Positions 1 to 8,688 of a DNA stretch of 64,000 nt are shown here, one piece after another. Under the pieces are notes generated by a model. The model was not told the DNA's origin. It saw only the letters and a program-made list of their open reading frames with translations, and did no database searches. This DNA comes from UTCHB3 sp964625575 (GTDB lineage Bacteria; Bacteroidota; Ignavibacteria; Ignavibacteriales; Ignavibacteriaceae). Numbering within the stretch: the stretch's first letter is position 1; each line of letters starts with the position of its first letter. A program made the position numbers and the translations under genes. Location of the stretch: the NCBI GenBank assembly GCA_964625575.1, contig CAZVBQ010000010.1:31344-95343 (forward strand). Direction: 5' to 3'.

Positions 1-621
1 CTGAAAGAGACAGGTCAATTTGACCGCGCGAGGGATTACTTTGAAGACGCGTCAATTGCTGCCTCCGACAGGAAATTAAAGTATGAGGCCGAGGAAGAAA
101 TTCTGAAAACCTTGATACTTCAGAAACGGTTCACCAAATTTGATGATCGTGTCGCCAAACTTGAGCAGATATTCACTGAAAAAGGGAAGGAATTTGCTTA
201 TTGGAGAGGGTGGCGGCATCTTTTCGCGGGGGATTGGGATGCAGCCAAAGAAAATCTCCTGATCGCGGAAGCTTCAAATTATCTGATCGCTTTATGCGAT
301 TCGGCTGATGAAATGAGCTATTCACTCACGCTCGGAATGTTAATGTCGGCAATACTTCCCGGATCGGGACAGGTTTACGCGGGTGAGTACATCAATCCCG
401 TGATCACACTCGCGTGGGTGGCCTTCGGCAGTTGGCTTGTAGTTGACGGGATCAAGGCGGAGCGGTACTTCGATGCCTTTATTGAAGCAAATTACGTGCT
501 GTTCAGGTTTTATAAAGGGAATCTTTCTTACACGTATGACCTTGTGACGCGAAAGAATAAAGAAATTAAGAACGAAATTTTAAGATTTTTACAAAAAAAT
601 TATAAAGGACCAAAACCTTGA
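1..621 (+). CDS. Membrane-associated protein, 3' part (5' end outside window)
   Basis: The frame is open from base 1, so only the last 206 codons of a longer gene are visible. The first half is made of amphipathic helices that look like tetratricopeptide repeats (for example ARDYFEDASIAA). Around visible residues 108-152 there is a hydrophobic stretch containing PGSGQVYAGEY and VAFGSWLVVDGI, similar in style to small TM2/'PGSGQ' membrane modules. The C-terminus is basic and cytoplasmic-looking. Its stop codon overlaps the start of the next gene (TTGA), so the two are translationally coupled. I do not recognise a specific function; a membrane-anchored TPR protein is inference. Confidence 0.6.
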   Translation: MKETGQFDRARDYFEDASIAASDRKLKYEAEEEILKTLILQKRFTKFDDRVAKLEQIFTEKGKEFAYWRGWRHLFAGDWDAAKENLLIAEASNYLIALCDSADEMSYSLTLGMLMSAILPGSGQVYAGEYINPVITLAWVAFGSWLVVDGIKAERYFDAFIEANYVLFRFYKGNLSYTYDLVTRKNKEIKNEILRFLQKNYKGPKP

Positions 622-1037
622 AAATCTCAGAAGAACTGGTTTGGGAACTTACCAATAAAGCCATTGATACTCTCGGCCCCGGTGCCACACCCGAAATGGT
701 TAAGGAATACGTTGAACGGGAGCTCGCGAAAACAACCAAAATGGCCGGAGATGTCGAAAAATTTGAAGGACGTGTTATCGTCACTTCTTTCGGAATCAAT
801 AAACCGGGAATTGTCGCCAGGATCACCGGTTCGCTTGCAGATATGAACATCGATCTGCAAGACATCAGCCAGAAGATCATGCAGAATTTCTACACCCTGA
901 TCATGATCATCGACATCACTTCATCACCAAAGAACCTGAAGGAAATTCAGGAGGAACTTCAAAAAGTTGCCGGTGAACTTAATGTAAAAATATACGCTCA
1001 GCATGAGGATATTTTTCAGTATATGTTCAGGATTTAG
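618..1037 (+). CDS. ACT-domain regulatory protein (UPF0237/GcvR-like)
   Basis: 139 residues. A short N-terminal helical extension is followed by an ACT domain at about residues 50-135, with the typical beginning GRVIVTSFGINKPGIVARI, a ligand-binding-loop signature of ACT proteins. ACT domains usually bind amino acids. UPF0237 proteins are typically encoded directly before a UPF0210 gene, and that partner follows here at 1258, which supports the call. The start is TTG at 618, eight bases after AAAGGA; it overlaps the upstream stop. Unusually, 220 bp of tandem repeats separate this gene from its partner. Confidence 0.8.
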   Translation: MKISEELVWELTNKAIDTLGPGATPEMVKEYVERELAKTTKMAGDVEKFEGRVIVTSFGINKPGIVARITGSLADMNIDLQDISQKIMQNFYTLIMIIDITSSPKNLKEIQEELQKVAGELNVKIYAQHEDIFQYMFRI

Positions 1038-1257
1038 GGAAGTGTGAACTGTGAACTGTGAACTGTGAAGTTCAAGTTTGGAGTGTAGAGTGGGGATATG
1101 TATGACGTATGACGTATGAAGTATGAACCGCCTTCGGCGGAGTGAAGATTAAAAGAAATTTAAGAGTACTAAAGTACCGCAGTACTGAAGTACCGAAGTA
1201 CCGAAGTACCACAGTACCGGAGTACCAAAGAGCCGAAGTTCTAAACCAGGAATATAA
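1038..1257. repeat. Composite 7-bp and 8-bp degenerate tandem arrays between the ACT and UPF0210 genes
   Basis: Three blocks. Heptamers at 1044-1071: GTGAACT three times, then GTGAAGT. Heptamers at 1101-1128: TATGACG twice, TATGAAG, TATGAAC, followed at once by a small hairpin CCGCCTTCGGCGG (1128-1140). Octamers at 1165-1244: ten consecutive units, eight of the form AGTAC(C/T)NN and then AGAGCCGA and AGTTCTAA. The period is exact, with no indels. There is no coding potential. Variation falls mainly in the last two bases of each unit. The same octamer core recurs at 54293-54360 and 55002-55137. Confidence 0.9.
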
Positions 1258-2619
1258 ATGAATTTTGAATTTACCGAAATATTAGAAACGATCATGATGA
1301 GCGAAGTGGAGCACTTCGACATCAGGACTGTTACGATGGGCATCAATCTCAGAGATTGCAGCGACAGGAATATTAACGTTGTCACGCAAAAGATCTATGA
1401 GAAGATCACCCGTCTTGCCGGAAATCATGTGAAAAATGCTGAATCAATAGAATCGGCTTACGGGATAAGGATCGCGAACAAAAGAGTCGCGGTTACCCCC
1501 GTTTCTTTTATTGGTGATTCTTTCACTCCGGAAGAATATGTCAAGATCGCTGAAGCGATGGACAAAGCTGCTCACGAGATAGGAATCGACTATATAGGTG
1601 GTTATTCAGCGCTTGTTCAGAAAGGGATGACCCCAGGAGAGAAGAATTTTATACTCTCGATCCCGCAGGCACTTTCGACAACTAAAAAAGTCTGTTCAAG
1701 CGTGAATATCGGTTCCACCAAAGCCGGAATAAACATTGACGCGATAAAATTGATGGCAAAGGTGATAAAAGATACTGCTTATATCACCCGGGACGCCTTC
1801 TCTATCGGTTGCGCGAAACTTGTGGTGTTCTGCAATGCCGTTGAAGATAACCCGTTCATAGCCGGCGCGTTTCATGGTATTACGGAGGGCGATGCTACAC
1901 TTAATGTGGGCGTAAGCGGACCCGGGGTTGTGCTGGAGGCTCTGAAAAACCATCGTGGTGCCTCTATTCAGGAGATCGCGGAAGTTATTAAGAAAACAGC
2001 ATTCAAGATCACCCGCGCGGGTGAATTGATCGGCAGAAAAGTTGCTGAAAAAGACGGTGTTGAGTTCGGAATTGTAGATATTTCCCTTGCGCCCACACCC
2101 GCTGAAGGCGACAGCATTGCAGATATTCTGAAAGAGATCGGTCTTGAAGATGTCGGCGCCCCCGGTACCACTGCTGCTTTGGCAATGCTTAACGACAGTG
2201 TGAAGAAGGGTGGTCTTATGGCGAGCTCATCGGTTGGCGGACTAAGTGGTGCTTTCATCCCGGTCAGTGAAGATCAGGGAATGATCTCCGCGGCTGAGAA
2301 AGGTCATCTTACCATCGAAAAACTTGAAGCAATGACAGCAGTTTGTTCGGTAGGCCTCGACATGGTGGCAATTCCCGGCGACACTCCCGTGAACACTATC
2401 GCTGGCATCATTGCCGACGAAGCTGCAATTGGGCTTATAAACGAAAAAACCACGGCTTGCAGACTTATCCCGGCGTACGGCAAGGGAGTTGGCGAGTCAG
2501 TTGATTATGGTGGTTTGCTCGGCAAAGCACCTATAATGCCGGTTAAGGTATTAAGCTCTGACGTTTTCTTTAATCGAGGCGGGAAGATCCCCGCTCCTGT
2601 GAGAAGTCTGACGAACTGA
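1258..2619 (+). CDS. UPF0210 (DUF711) family protein
   Basis: 453 residues, full length for UPF0210. Characteristic segments are visible: an N-terminal RTVTMGINLRDC, then SVNIGSTKAGINIDAI, GVSGPGVVLEALK and a glycine-rich VGGLSGAFIPVSEDQGM. The family has a pyruvate-formate-lyase-like fold, but no biochemical function is established that I can rely on. It normally sits beside a UPF0237 ACT protein, as here, suggesting that an amino-acid-sensing ACT subunit regulates it. The start at 1258 follows CCAGGAATATAA, an acceptable ribosome site lying immediately after the octamer repeats, so the array occupies the 5' untranslated region. Confidence 0.85.
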   Translation: MNFEFTEILETIMMSEVEHFDIRTVTMGINLRDCSDRNINVVTQKIYEKITRLAGNHVKNAESIESAYGIRIANKRVAVTPVSFIGDSFTPEEYVKIAEAMDKAAHEIGIDYIGGYSALVQKGMTPGEKNFILSIPQALSTTKKVCSSVNIGSTKAGINIDAIKLMAKVIKDTAYITRDAFSIGCAKLVVFCNAVEDNPFIAGAFHGITEGDATLNVGVSGPGVVLEALKNHRGASIQEIAEVIKKTAFKITRAGELIGRKVAEKDGVEFGIVDISLAPTPAEGDSIADILKEIGLEDVGAPGTTAALAMLNDSVKKGGLMASSSVGGLSGAFIPVSEDQGMISAAEKGHLTIEKLEAMTAVCSVGLDMVAIPGDTPVNTIAGIIADEAAIGLINEKTTACRLIPAYGKGVGESVDYGGLLGKAPIMPVKVLSSDVFFNRGGKIPAPVRSLTN

Positions 2620-2696
2620 CAGGCTTTACCCGGTCTTGAATTTGTCATGCGGGATGATCAACGAAGTATGACCATAACCAGAAGAGACCTTAAAGT

Positions 2697-4661
2697 ATGG
2701 AAAAGTTCAAGAAGTTTATTCTTGGCAAGCCCCGGGATCTAAGCAATCCCAATATCTTCCACAAAATATCACTCGTGGCGTTTCTCGCCTGGGTGGGTTT
2801 GGGAGCGGATGGACTCAGTTCATCTGCATACGGACCGGATGAGGCATTCAGAGCACTGGGCGAGCATACCAGCCTCGCCCTCTTTCTCGCGGCTGCCACG
2901 GCGATCACGGTAGTAATAATTTCCTACTCTTACACGAAAATAATCGAGCACTTCCCGTATGGTGGTGGTGGTTATGTGGTCGCGACAAAGCTTCTCGGAA
3001 GCTCCTGGGGAGTGATCTCCGGCAGCGCGCTGATAGTTGATTACGTGCTTACCATTACCGTGTCGGTCGCCTCCGGCACGTCACAGGTTTTTAGCTTTCT
3101 TCCGCTCGGTTGGCATGATAACATTGTCTATGTCAATTCCGTTGTGATATTAGTGCTGATAATCATGAATCTCCGGGGGGTGAAGGAGTCGATTTCCATC
3201 CTCGTACCCATTTTCCTCCTTTTCGTTGCCACACATTTGATCGTGATCTTCGGTTCACTTTTTGTTCATATCGATAACATCGGCGAAGTAACGAGGTCAG
3301 TCTCGAACGACTTGTCAAATTCAGCTTCAACGCTGGGAATTGGCGGCATGTTCCTTCTCTTCGCGAACGCGTATTCAAGAGGCGCGGGTACTTACACGGG
3401 AATTGAGGCAGTCTCGAACGGTCTTCAGATCATGCGTGAGCCGAAGGTAAAAACCGCCAAGAGAACGATGTTCTACATGGCGACCTCACTCGCATTTACC
3501 GCGGCGGCAATTCTGATAATCTATCTTCTCGCTGAAGTAAAGGTCCAGCCCGGTAAGACCCTGAACGCGGTAATGATCGAGGCCCTTGGCTGGGGGACAT
3601 GGTTTGTGGTTCTTACCCTTGTTTCGGAGGCGCTGCTCTTGTTCGTTGCCGCGCAGACCGGTTTTATAGATGGGCCACGGGTAATGGCTAACATGGCGAT
3701 CGATTATTGGCTGCCAAGACGTTTCAGTTCACTTTCCGACCGTCTCACGATGGAGAACGGGGTGCTGATCATGGGTGCCGCGGCGCTGGCACTTCTCTGG
3801 TACACGGGCGGAAGTGTTGACCATCTTGTAACGATGTACTCGATAAACGTTTTCGTGACCTTCTCACTGACTCAGGCGGGAATGATGCGGTTCTGGATGA
3901 AAAAGAAGAGCGCCCTTCCGAAATGGAAGTGGAATCTGACGATCCACACCGTGGCTTTCATTCTCTGCGTGTCGATTCTTGGAATAGTGGTTTATGAAAA
4001 GTTTGAGCAGGGTGCGTGGCTGACAGTGATAATCACCACCGGGTTTGTCCTCTTCTGCATGATGATAAAGAGGCACTACTTCAAGGTCATGAAGAAAACC
4101 AGGTCGTTAACGGAGATACTCACCGATATCCCGGTCACCCGTGATGAAAGTCTTCCCCCTGTGGTGAACGAGATCAGCAAGAACGAGCCTGTTGCCGTGT
4201 TGCTTGTCGGAGGATATGGTGGTTTGGGTCTTCACTCTGTGCTTCAGATAATTCAGAAGTACCCCCGTTTTTACAAACAGATGATTTTTGTTTCAGTCGG
4301 TGTAATCGATTCGGGTGTATTTAAAGGCAGTGACGAGATAGAGAACGTAAAGTCCTTTGTGAAGTCATCCATGGATAAATACGTCAAATTTGTAAACGAC
4401 TTCGGAATTGCCGCCGTTTCGAGAACCGCGATCGGTACCGACGTGTCTGAAGAGGCTTACAAGATCTGCTCGGAAGTGGCAAACGAGTATCCGCTCGCTA
4501 TGTTTTACTCGGGAAAACTCGTCTTTGAGAAGGAGAAATTGTACCACAGATTGTTGCATAACGAGACCTCGTACTCAGTACAGAAGCGCCTGGCTTTTCA
4601 CGGTATCCCAATGACGGTTCTACCCGTAAGAGTGTGGGATAAAAGTGATAAAAAAGTTTGA
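2697..4661 (+). CDS. APC-superfamily permease, KimA (YdaO)-like potassium/cation transporter
   Basis: 654 residues: about twelve hydrophobic segments over the first ~470 residues, then a soluble C-terminal domain. The N-terminus carries LSSSAYGPDEA and GGGGYVVATKLLG followed by SALIVDYVLTITVSVASGT, which closely follows the pattern of Bacillus KimA, a high-affinity K+/H+ symporter of the APC superfamily. The C-terminal domain (VAVLLVGGYGGLGLHSVL) resembles a nucleotide-binding/USP-like regulatory module. Substrate could be K+ or an amino acid; KimA-like is the best match by eye. The gene stands alone after a 77-bp gap and before the Hdr operon. I looked for a c-di-AMP riboswitch upstream and the gap is too short. 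Confidence 0.75.
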   Translation: MEKFKKFILGKPRDLSNPNIFHKISLVAFLAWVGLGADGLSSSAYGPDEAFRALGEHTSLALFLAAATAITVVIISYSYTKIIEHFPYGGGGYVVATKLLGSSWGVISGSALIVDYVLTITVSVASGTSQVFSFLPLGWHDNIVYVNSVVILVLIIMNLRGVKESISILVPIFLLFVATHLIVIFGSLFVHIDNIGEVTRSVSNDLSNSASTLGIGGMFLLFANAYSRGAGTYTGIEAVSNGLQIMREPKVKTAKRTMFYMATSLAFTAAAILIIYLLAEVKVQPGKTLNAVMIEALGWGTWFVVLTLVSEALLLFVAAQTGFIDGPRVMANMAIDYWLPRRFSSLSDRLTMENGVLIMGAAALALLWYTGGSVDHLVTMYSINVFVTFSLTQAGMMRFWMKKKSALPKWKWNLTIHTVAFILCVSILGIVVYEKFEQGAWLTVIITTGFVLFCMMIKRHYFKVMKKTRSLTEILTDIPVTRDESLPPVVNEISKNEPVAVLLVGGYGGLGLHSVLQIIQKYPRFYKQMIFVSVGVIDSGVFKGSDEIENVKSFVKSSMDKYVKFVNDFGIAAVSRTAIGTDVSEEAYKICSEVANEYPLAMFYSGKLVFEKEKLYHRLLHNETSYSVQKRLAFHGIPMTVLPVRVWDKSDKKV

Positions 4662-4680
4662 TCTTTCAATAAAAATAAAC

Positions 4681-4714
4681 AGAATAATAGTTATGTTTCA
4701 CTAACAATTATTCT
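4681..4714. promoter_or_regulatory. Inverted repeat upstream of hdrC, candidate Rex operator
   Basis: Thirteen-base arms (4681-4693 and 4702-4714) form an inverted repeat with one mismatch around an 8-base centre. The inner 20 bases, 4688-4707, match the Rex consensus TTGTTAA-N6-TTAACAA at 11 of 14 defined positions, with the right half-site TAACAA intact. Rex is an NADH/NAD+-sensing repressor, which fits control of an NADH-linked Hdr-Flx operon starting about 80 bp downstream. The arms are AT-rich with no T-tract, so a terminator is less likely. The operator call is inference. Confidence 0.45.
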
Positions 4715-4795
4715 AAAATTTATAGTAGTTTGATCAAATGATCAACATGAATTCACTTCCGATAAACACCCCTCTCTCTCTGTACGGAGTCAGCC

Positions 4796-5341
4796 ATGAA
4801 AACTATAGACCCGAGCAATTTCCGAGAGAAATTAGATACAGTTATGTCCCAAGACCCTGCAATTTGCTATCAATGTGGCAAATGCTCGGCGGGATGTCCC
4901 GTAAGGGATTTTGCCGAAACTCCACCCAACAGGGTAGCGAGGTTCGTACAACTGGGCTTTTACGAAAAAGCGATTTCTTCACCTTCAATCTGGCTCTGTG
5001 CCGGGTGTCAGACATGTAGCAGCAGATGCCCTCAAGGTTTTGACATGGCGCGGTTCATGGATGCACTCCGTGAGCTTGCCGTCGAGTATGGTATCAAACC
5101 ACCTGACCCCGAAGGCATGGCCTTCCATAGATCATTTCTAAACCAGATAAAGAACTTCGGCCGTTCTTACGAGATCGGCTTCCTCCTCGAATACAAACTA
5201 AAAACACACAACTTCTTCCAGGATCTCGATCTTGCTCCCGTTACCCTCGCGAAAGGGAAGCTCGGGTTGCTTCCTCCGAAGGTTAAAGGAAAGAAAATGA
5301 TCAAGAAGATATTCACCGGTTCAGAAGGAGGTATCTCATGA
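4796..5341 (+). CDS. hdrC: Heterodisulfide reductase subunit C-like iron-sulfur protein
   Basis: 181 residues with two [4Fe-4S] motifs, CYQCGKCSAGCPV near residue 26 and CAGCQTCSSRCPQ near residue 70, each CxxCxxCxxxCP, as in HdrC. The C-terminal third is helical. HdrC passes electrons between HdrA and the catalytic HdrB. It is the first gene of a seven-gene operon; its stop overlaps the hdrB start (ATGA at 5338), so translation is coupled. Bacteria of this kind lack coenzyme M/B, so the disulfide substrate is unknown. The start ATG at 4796 gives the usual HdrC length. Confidence 0.9.
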   Translation: MKTIDPSNFREKLDTVMSQDPAICYQCGKCSAGCPVRDFAETPPNRVARFVQLGFYEKAISSPSIWLCAGCQTCSSRCPQGFDMARFMDALRELAVEYGIKPPDPEGMAFHRSFLNQIKNFGRSYEIGFLLEYKLKTHNFFQDLDLAPVTLAKGKLGLLPPKVKGKKMIKKIFTGSEGGIS

Positions 5342-6222
5342 AAATGGGTTACTACCCCGGCTGCTCAGCCGAAGGGACCGGAAAAGAGTCTGATCTCTCC
5401 CTGAGGGAGGTTTTCAAGGTTCTCGATATCGGGCTCGATGAAATAGAAGACTGGTCGTGCTGCGGCGCCACTTCCGCCCATGTTACATCACATATTTTGT
5501 CGGTCGCGCTTCCGGCCAGGAACCTCCTGCTCGCGCAAAAGCAGGGTTTGAATGAGCTTCTTGCTCCTTGCGCCGCGTGTTACAGCCGGCTTGTCTCATC
5601 ACAGAATGAGATCAGGCTCGACGAAAAAACACGCATGCGGGTTGAAGAACTGCTTGAAGACAAACTTGCCACCGGTACAAAAGTGTGCAACCTTCTTCAG
5701 TGTTTCAATGAAATTGGCACGGTGAAACTGAAGGAAAAGGTTGAAGCGGATTTAAGTGCCCTCAAAATAGCTTGCTACTATGGTTGCCTGCTTGTCAGGC
5801 CTGCTGATATAGCTCAGCCTGACGACATGGAAGATCCCCACTCGATGGAAGAGATTGTCAAAGCACTCGGTGCCGGAACCATTGACTGGAACTTCAAGAC
5901 CGAATGTTGCGGTGCCGCTCACTCGATCGCGCATACCGACATTGTGCTTAAACTTAGCAAGCAGATACTCGATAACGCGATAAAGCATGGCGCCGATGCC
6001 ATCGTGGTCGCCTGCCCGATGTGCCACTCAAATCTTGACATGCGCCAGGTGGCGATCTTCAAGAAAGATAAGGAAAGAAAACCAATTCCGGTACTTTATC
6101 TTACTGAATTGATCGGTCTCGCGATGGGGATTGAGCCTAAAGCCCTGGGCATCGACTCCCACTACATCGATGTCAAACCCCTGATTGCAAAAATTAAAAA
6201 ACGGGAGGCAGTATGCGCGTAG
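5338..6222 (+). CDS. hdrB: Heterodisulfide reductase subunit B-like, two CCG domains
   Basis: 294 residues with two cysteine-rich CCG domains: YYPGCS / SCCGAT / CAACYS in the N-terminal half and CYYGCLL / ECCGAAH / CPMCHSN in the C-terminal half. In methanogen HdrB these bind the two noncubane [4Fe-4S] clusters that cleave the heterodisulfide; all the expected cysteines are present, so an active disulfide- or thiol-handling site is likely. The final codons overlap the start of hdrA (6213). The physiological substrate is not known for bacterial Hdr-Flx; a small disulfide such as DsrC-type or bacillithiol disulfide is speculation. Confidence 0.9.
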   Translation: MKMGYYPGCSAEGTGKESDLSLREVFKVLDIGLDEIEDWSCCGATSAHVTSHILSVALPARNLLLAQKQGLNELLAPCAACYSRLVSSQNEIRLDEKTRMRVEELLEDKLATGTKVCNLLQCFNEIGTVKLKEKVEADLSALKIACYYGCLLVRPADIAQPDDMEDPHSMEEIVKALGAGTIDWNFKTECCGAAHSIAHTDIVLKLSKQILDNAIKHGADAIVVACPMCHSNLDMRQVAIFKKDKERKPIPVLYLTELIGLAMGIEPKALGIDSHYIDVKPLIAKIKKREAVCA

Positions 6223-8219
6223 GTGTTTTTGTTTGTCACTGCGGTGAAAACATAGGCAGAACCGTTGACTGTCACGCTGTTGCCGAAGCATGTGCTGAAT
6301 TTCCGGGGGTTGTCCACTCGGAAGACTACAAATACATGTGCTCTGATCCGGGTCAGAACCTGATAAAACAGGCGATCCGCGAGAAGGGACTCGATGCTGT
6401 GGTAGTTGGCTCATGCTCACCCCACATGCACGAAAAGACATTCAGAAAGGCTTGCGCTGACGCGGGGATCAACCCATACATGGTTGAGATCGCCAATCTG
6501 CGTGAGCATTGCAGTTGGATACATGATGATATTAAAGCCGGAACAAAGAAGTCGATTGATCTGATGCGTTTCGCGGTCGAAAAGGTCAAATTCAACGTTC
6601 CGCTCGCGCCGATACGCGTGCCCGTTACAAAGCGGACATTGGTGATCGGTGGCGGTATCTCCGGTATTCAGGCGGCGCTCGACATAGCCAATGCCGGTTA
6701 TGAAGTGGTGCTGGTTGAGAAGGAGCCTTCGATCGGTGGGCACATGAGTCAGCTTTCGGAGACATTTCCTACACTTGACTGCTCACAGTGCATCCTTACC
6801 CCGAGGATGGTAGAGGTTTATCAGCATCCGAAGATCAAATTGATGACCTACGCTGAAGTGGCAGAAGTTGAAGGTTTCATTGGAAACTTCACCGTCACCA
6901 TCAAGAAAAAGGCTAAGTCGATAAAAGAAGACCTCTGCACGGGGTGCGGACTTTGCGCGCAGAAATGCCCGATCAAAAAGAAGGCGCTCTCCGAGTTTGA
7001 TGAAGGTCTCGCTTTCCGCTCGGCGATGTACGTTCCGTTCCCGCAGGCAGTACCGAACATTCCCGTCATCGACAGGGATGTTTGTACCTACTTCAAGAAC
7101 GGCAAATGTGCCCTCTGTAAGAGCGTTTGCGGCAGGGACGCGATCGATTTCGAGCAACAGGACACCTTCGTTAAGGAGGAAGTTGGAGCGATAATTGTTG
7201 CCACCGGTTACAAACTTTACACTATCGACAAAAAACCGGAAGATAACATCTACAAAGGCTATGGCGAGTACGGCTACGGCAAGTACAAAGATGTTATTGA
7301 TGGTTTGCAGTTCGAGAGGATAGCAAGTGCTTCGGGCCCCACTTCCGGAGAGATAAGAAGACCTTCCGATAACAAGGAACCCCAAAAGATTGTATTCATA
7401 CAGTGCGTGGGTTCACGTGACGAGTCGAAGGGAATTTCTTTCTGCAGCAAGATATGCTGCATGTATACCGCGAAACACGCCATGCTTTACAAGCACAAAG
7501 TCCATCATGGCGAAGCGTATGTATTCTATATGGATATCAGATCGGGCGGAAAGAACTATGAAGAGTTCGTCCGCAGGGCGATCGAGGAAGACCATGTGAA
7601 GTACATCCGTGGAAGGGTTTCCAAAATCTACGAAGAGGATGGAAAACTGCTTGTCCGGGGTGAGGATACAATTGCCGGAATGCCTGTTACCATCGAAGCG
7701 GATCTGGTGGTGCTCGCTACCGCTATGCTGCCTCAGCCCGAAGCCGGCAGACTCGCTCAAACAATCGGCATTTCTTACGACAAACACGGTTACTTCCAGG
7801 AAGTGCATCCGAAATTGCGACCCGTTGAAACCGCCACCGGAGGGATCTTCCTCGCGGGGGCCTGCCACTCGCCCCGTGACATCCCCGATTGTGTGGCGAT
7901 GGCTTCTGCCGCCGCGGCGAAAACAATGGTGCTGTTCGGATCCGACATGCTCGAGCGTGAACCTGTAGTGGCTGAAGTCGACCCCTCAACCTGCGCGGGT
8001 TGCTTCTACTGCAAGAAGGTATGTGCCTACAACGCGATAGAGATAGAGGAGATCAGGAACCGGCAAGGTCAACTGATCAAGGTTGTCGCGCACGTTAATT
8101 CGGGACTCTGTCAGGGTTGCGGAACGTGTAACGCGACCTGTCCTTCCAAATCGATCGAGTTGATCGGATTCAGAGATGATCAGATTTTCGCACAGATAAA
8201 CGCGTTCGCGGAGGTGTAA
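6213..8219 (+). CDS. hdrA: Heterodisulfide reductase subunit A-like flavoprotein (electron bifurcation)
   Basis: 668 residues. An N-terminal domain with VFVCHCGENIG precedes an FAD-binding Rossmann motif VIGGGISGIQAALD near residue 145 and the HdrA hallmark GGHMSQLSETFPTLDCSQC. Iron-sulfur sites follow: CTGCGLCAQKCP near residue 245, a CTYF...CALCKSVC cluster, and a C-terminal two-cluster ferredoxin domain (CAGCFYCKKVCA and CQGCGTCNATCP). HdrA is the flavin-based bifurcating subunit that splits electrons between a high-potential disulfide and low-potential ferredoxin. Overlap with hdrB and a one-base gap to flxD mark one operon. Length and motif content match the family. Confidence 0.93.
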   Translation: MRVGVFVCHCGENIGRTVDCHAVAEACAEFPGVVHSEDYKYMCSDPGQNLIKQAIREKGLDAVVVGSCSPHMHEKTFRKACADAGINPYMVEIANLREHCSWIHDDIKAGTKKSIDLMRFAVEKVKFNVPLAPIRVPVTKRTLVIGGGISGIQAALDIANAGYEVVLVEKEPSIGGHMSQLSETFPTLDCSQCILTPRMVEVYQHPKIKLMTYAEVAEVEGFIGNFTVTIKKKAKSIKEDLCTGCGLCAQKCPIKKKALSEFDEGLAFRSAMYVPFPQAVPNIPVIDRDVCTYFKNGKCALCKSVCGRDAIDFEQQDTFVKEEVGAIIVATGYKLYTIDKKPEDNIYKGYGEYGYGKYKDVIDGLQFERIASASGPTSGEIRRPSDNKEPQKIVFIQCVGSRDESKGISFCSKICCMYTAKHAMLYKHKVHHGEAYVFYMDIRSGGKNYEEFVRRAIEEDHVKYIRGRVSKIYEEDGKLLVRGEDTIAGMPVTIEADLVVLATAMLPQPEAGRLAQTIGISYDKHGYFQEVHPKLRPVETATGGIFLAGACHSPRDIPDCVAMASAAAAKTMVLFGSDMLEREPVVAEVDPSTCAGCFYCKKVCAYNAIEIEEIRNRQGQLIKVVAHVNSGLCQGCGTCNATCPSKSIELIGFRDDQIFAQINAFAEV

Positions 8220-8220
8220 C

Positions 8221-8688
8221 ATGGAAGAAAGATTCGAACCCAAAATTGTTGCTTTCGTCTGTAACTGGTGCACCTATACCGGGGCCGACCTCGCGGGTAC
8301 TTCACGCCTGAAACAGCAACCTAACGCGAGACTGATAAGAGTGCCCTGCACCGGCAGGATCGATCCGGTATTCATTATTAAAGCATTTGAAAGTGGTGCC
8401 GATGGCGTTCTGGTTTCAGGATGCCACCCGGGTGACTGCCACTACAACGCCGGAAACTTTCACGCCAGGAGGCGATGGATCATGTTCAGGGAACTCCTTG
8501 AGTTTACCGGAATTGATTCAACACGGCTTCACTTCTCGTGGGTCTCTGCTTCTGAAGGTAAGAAGTGGGTTGACGTGGTTGACGGTGTTACCGAAATTGT
8601 CCGTCAGAAAGGTCCGTTCGAGAAGTTTCGCCAAATGGCAAGACAGGTTGAACTCCCTGATCTGATTGAAGAGGAGGTTGAAGCATGA
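8221..8688 (+). CDS. flxD: MvhD/FlxD-type electron-transfer subunit
   Basis: 155 residues with the MvhD [2Fe-2S] signature CNWCTYTGADLAGTSR near the N-terminus, and further cysteines in VSGCHPGDCHYNAGN. MvhD proteins link HdrA to an electron donor (hydrogenase in methanogens, the Flx NADH module in bacteria). Position between hdrA and the flx genes supports FlxD. ATG start one base after the hdrA stop; its end overlaps the next start. Confidence 0.88.
   Translation: MEERFEPKIVAFVCNWCTYTGADLAGTSRLKQQPNARLIRVPCTGRIDPVFIIKAFESGADGVLVSGCHPGDCHYNAGNFHARRRWIMFRELLEFTGIDSTRLHFSWVSASEGKKWVDVVDGVTEIVRQKGPFEKFRQMARQVELPDLIEEEVEA

Noticed and set aside
2620..2696. c-di-AMP (ydaO) riboswitch upstream of the KimA-like gene
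   Set aside because: The gap is only 77 bases and shows none of the extended paired elements of that riboswitch.
4738..5019. Open frame overlapping hdrC
   Set aside because: It covers most of hdrC in another frame, has no family-like sequence and hdrC motifs are unambiguous.
6028..7868. Several long antisense frames across hdrA and hdrB
   Set aside because: They mirror the high-GC codon use of the Fe-S genes and carry no recognisable domains.
8221..8300. tRNA-like TTCGAACC sequence
   Set aside because: It is in the flxD coding frame and no cloverleaf arms surround it.
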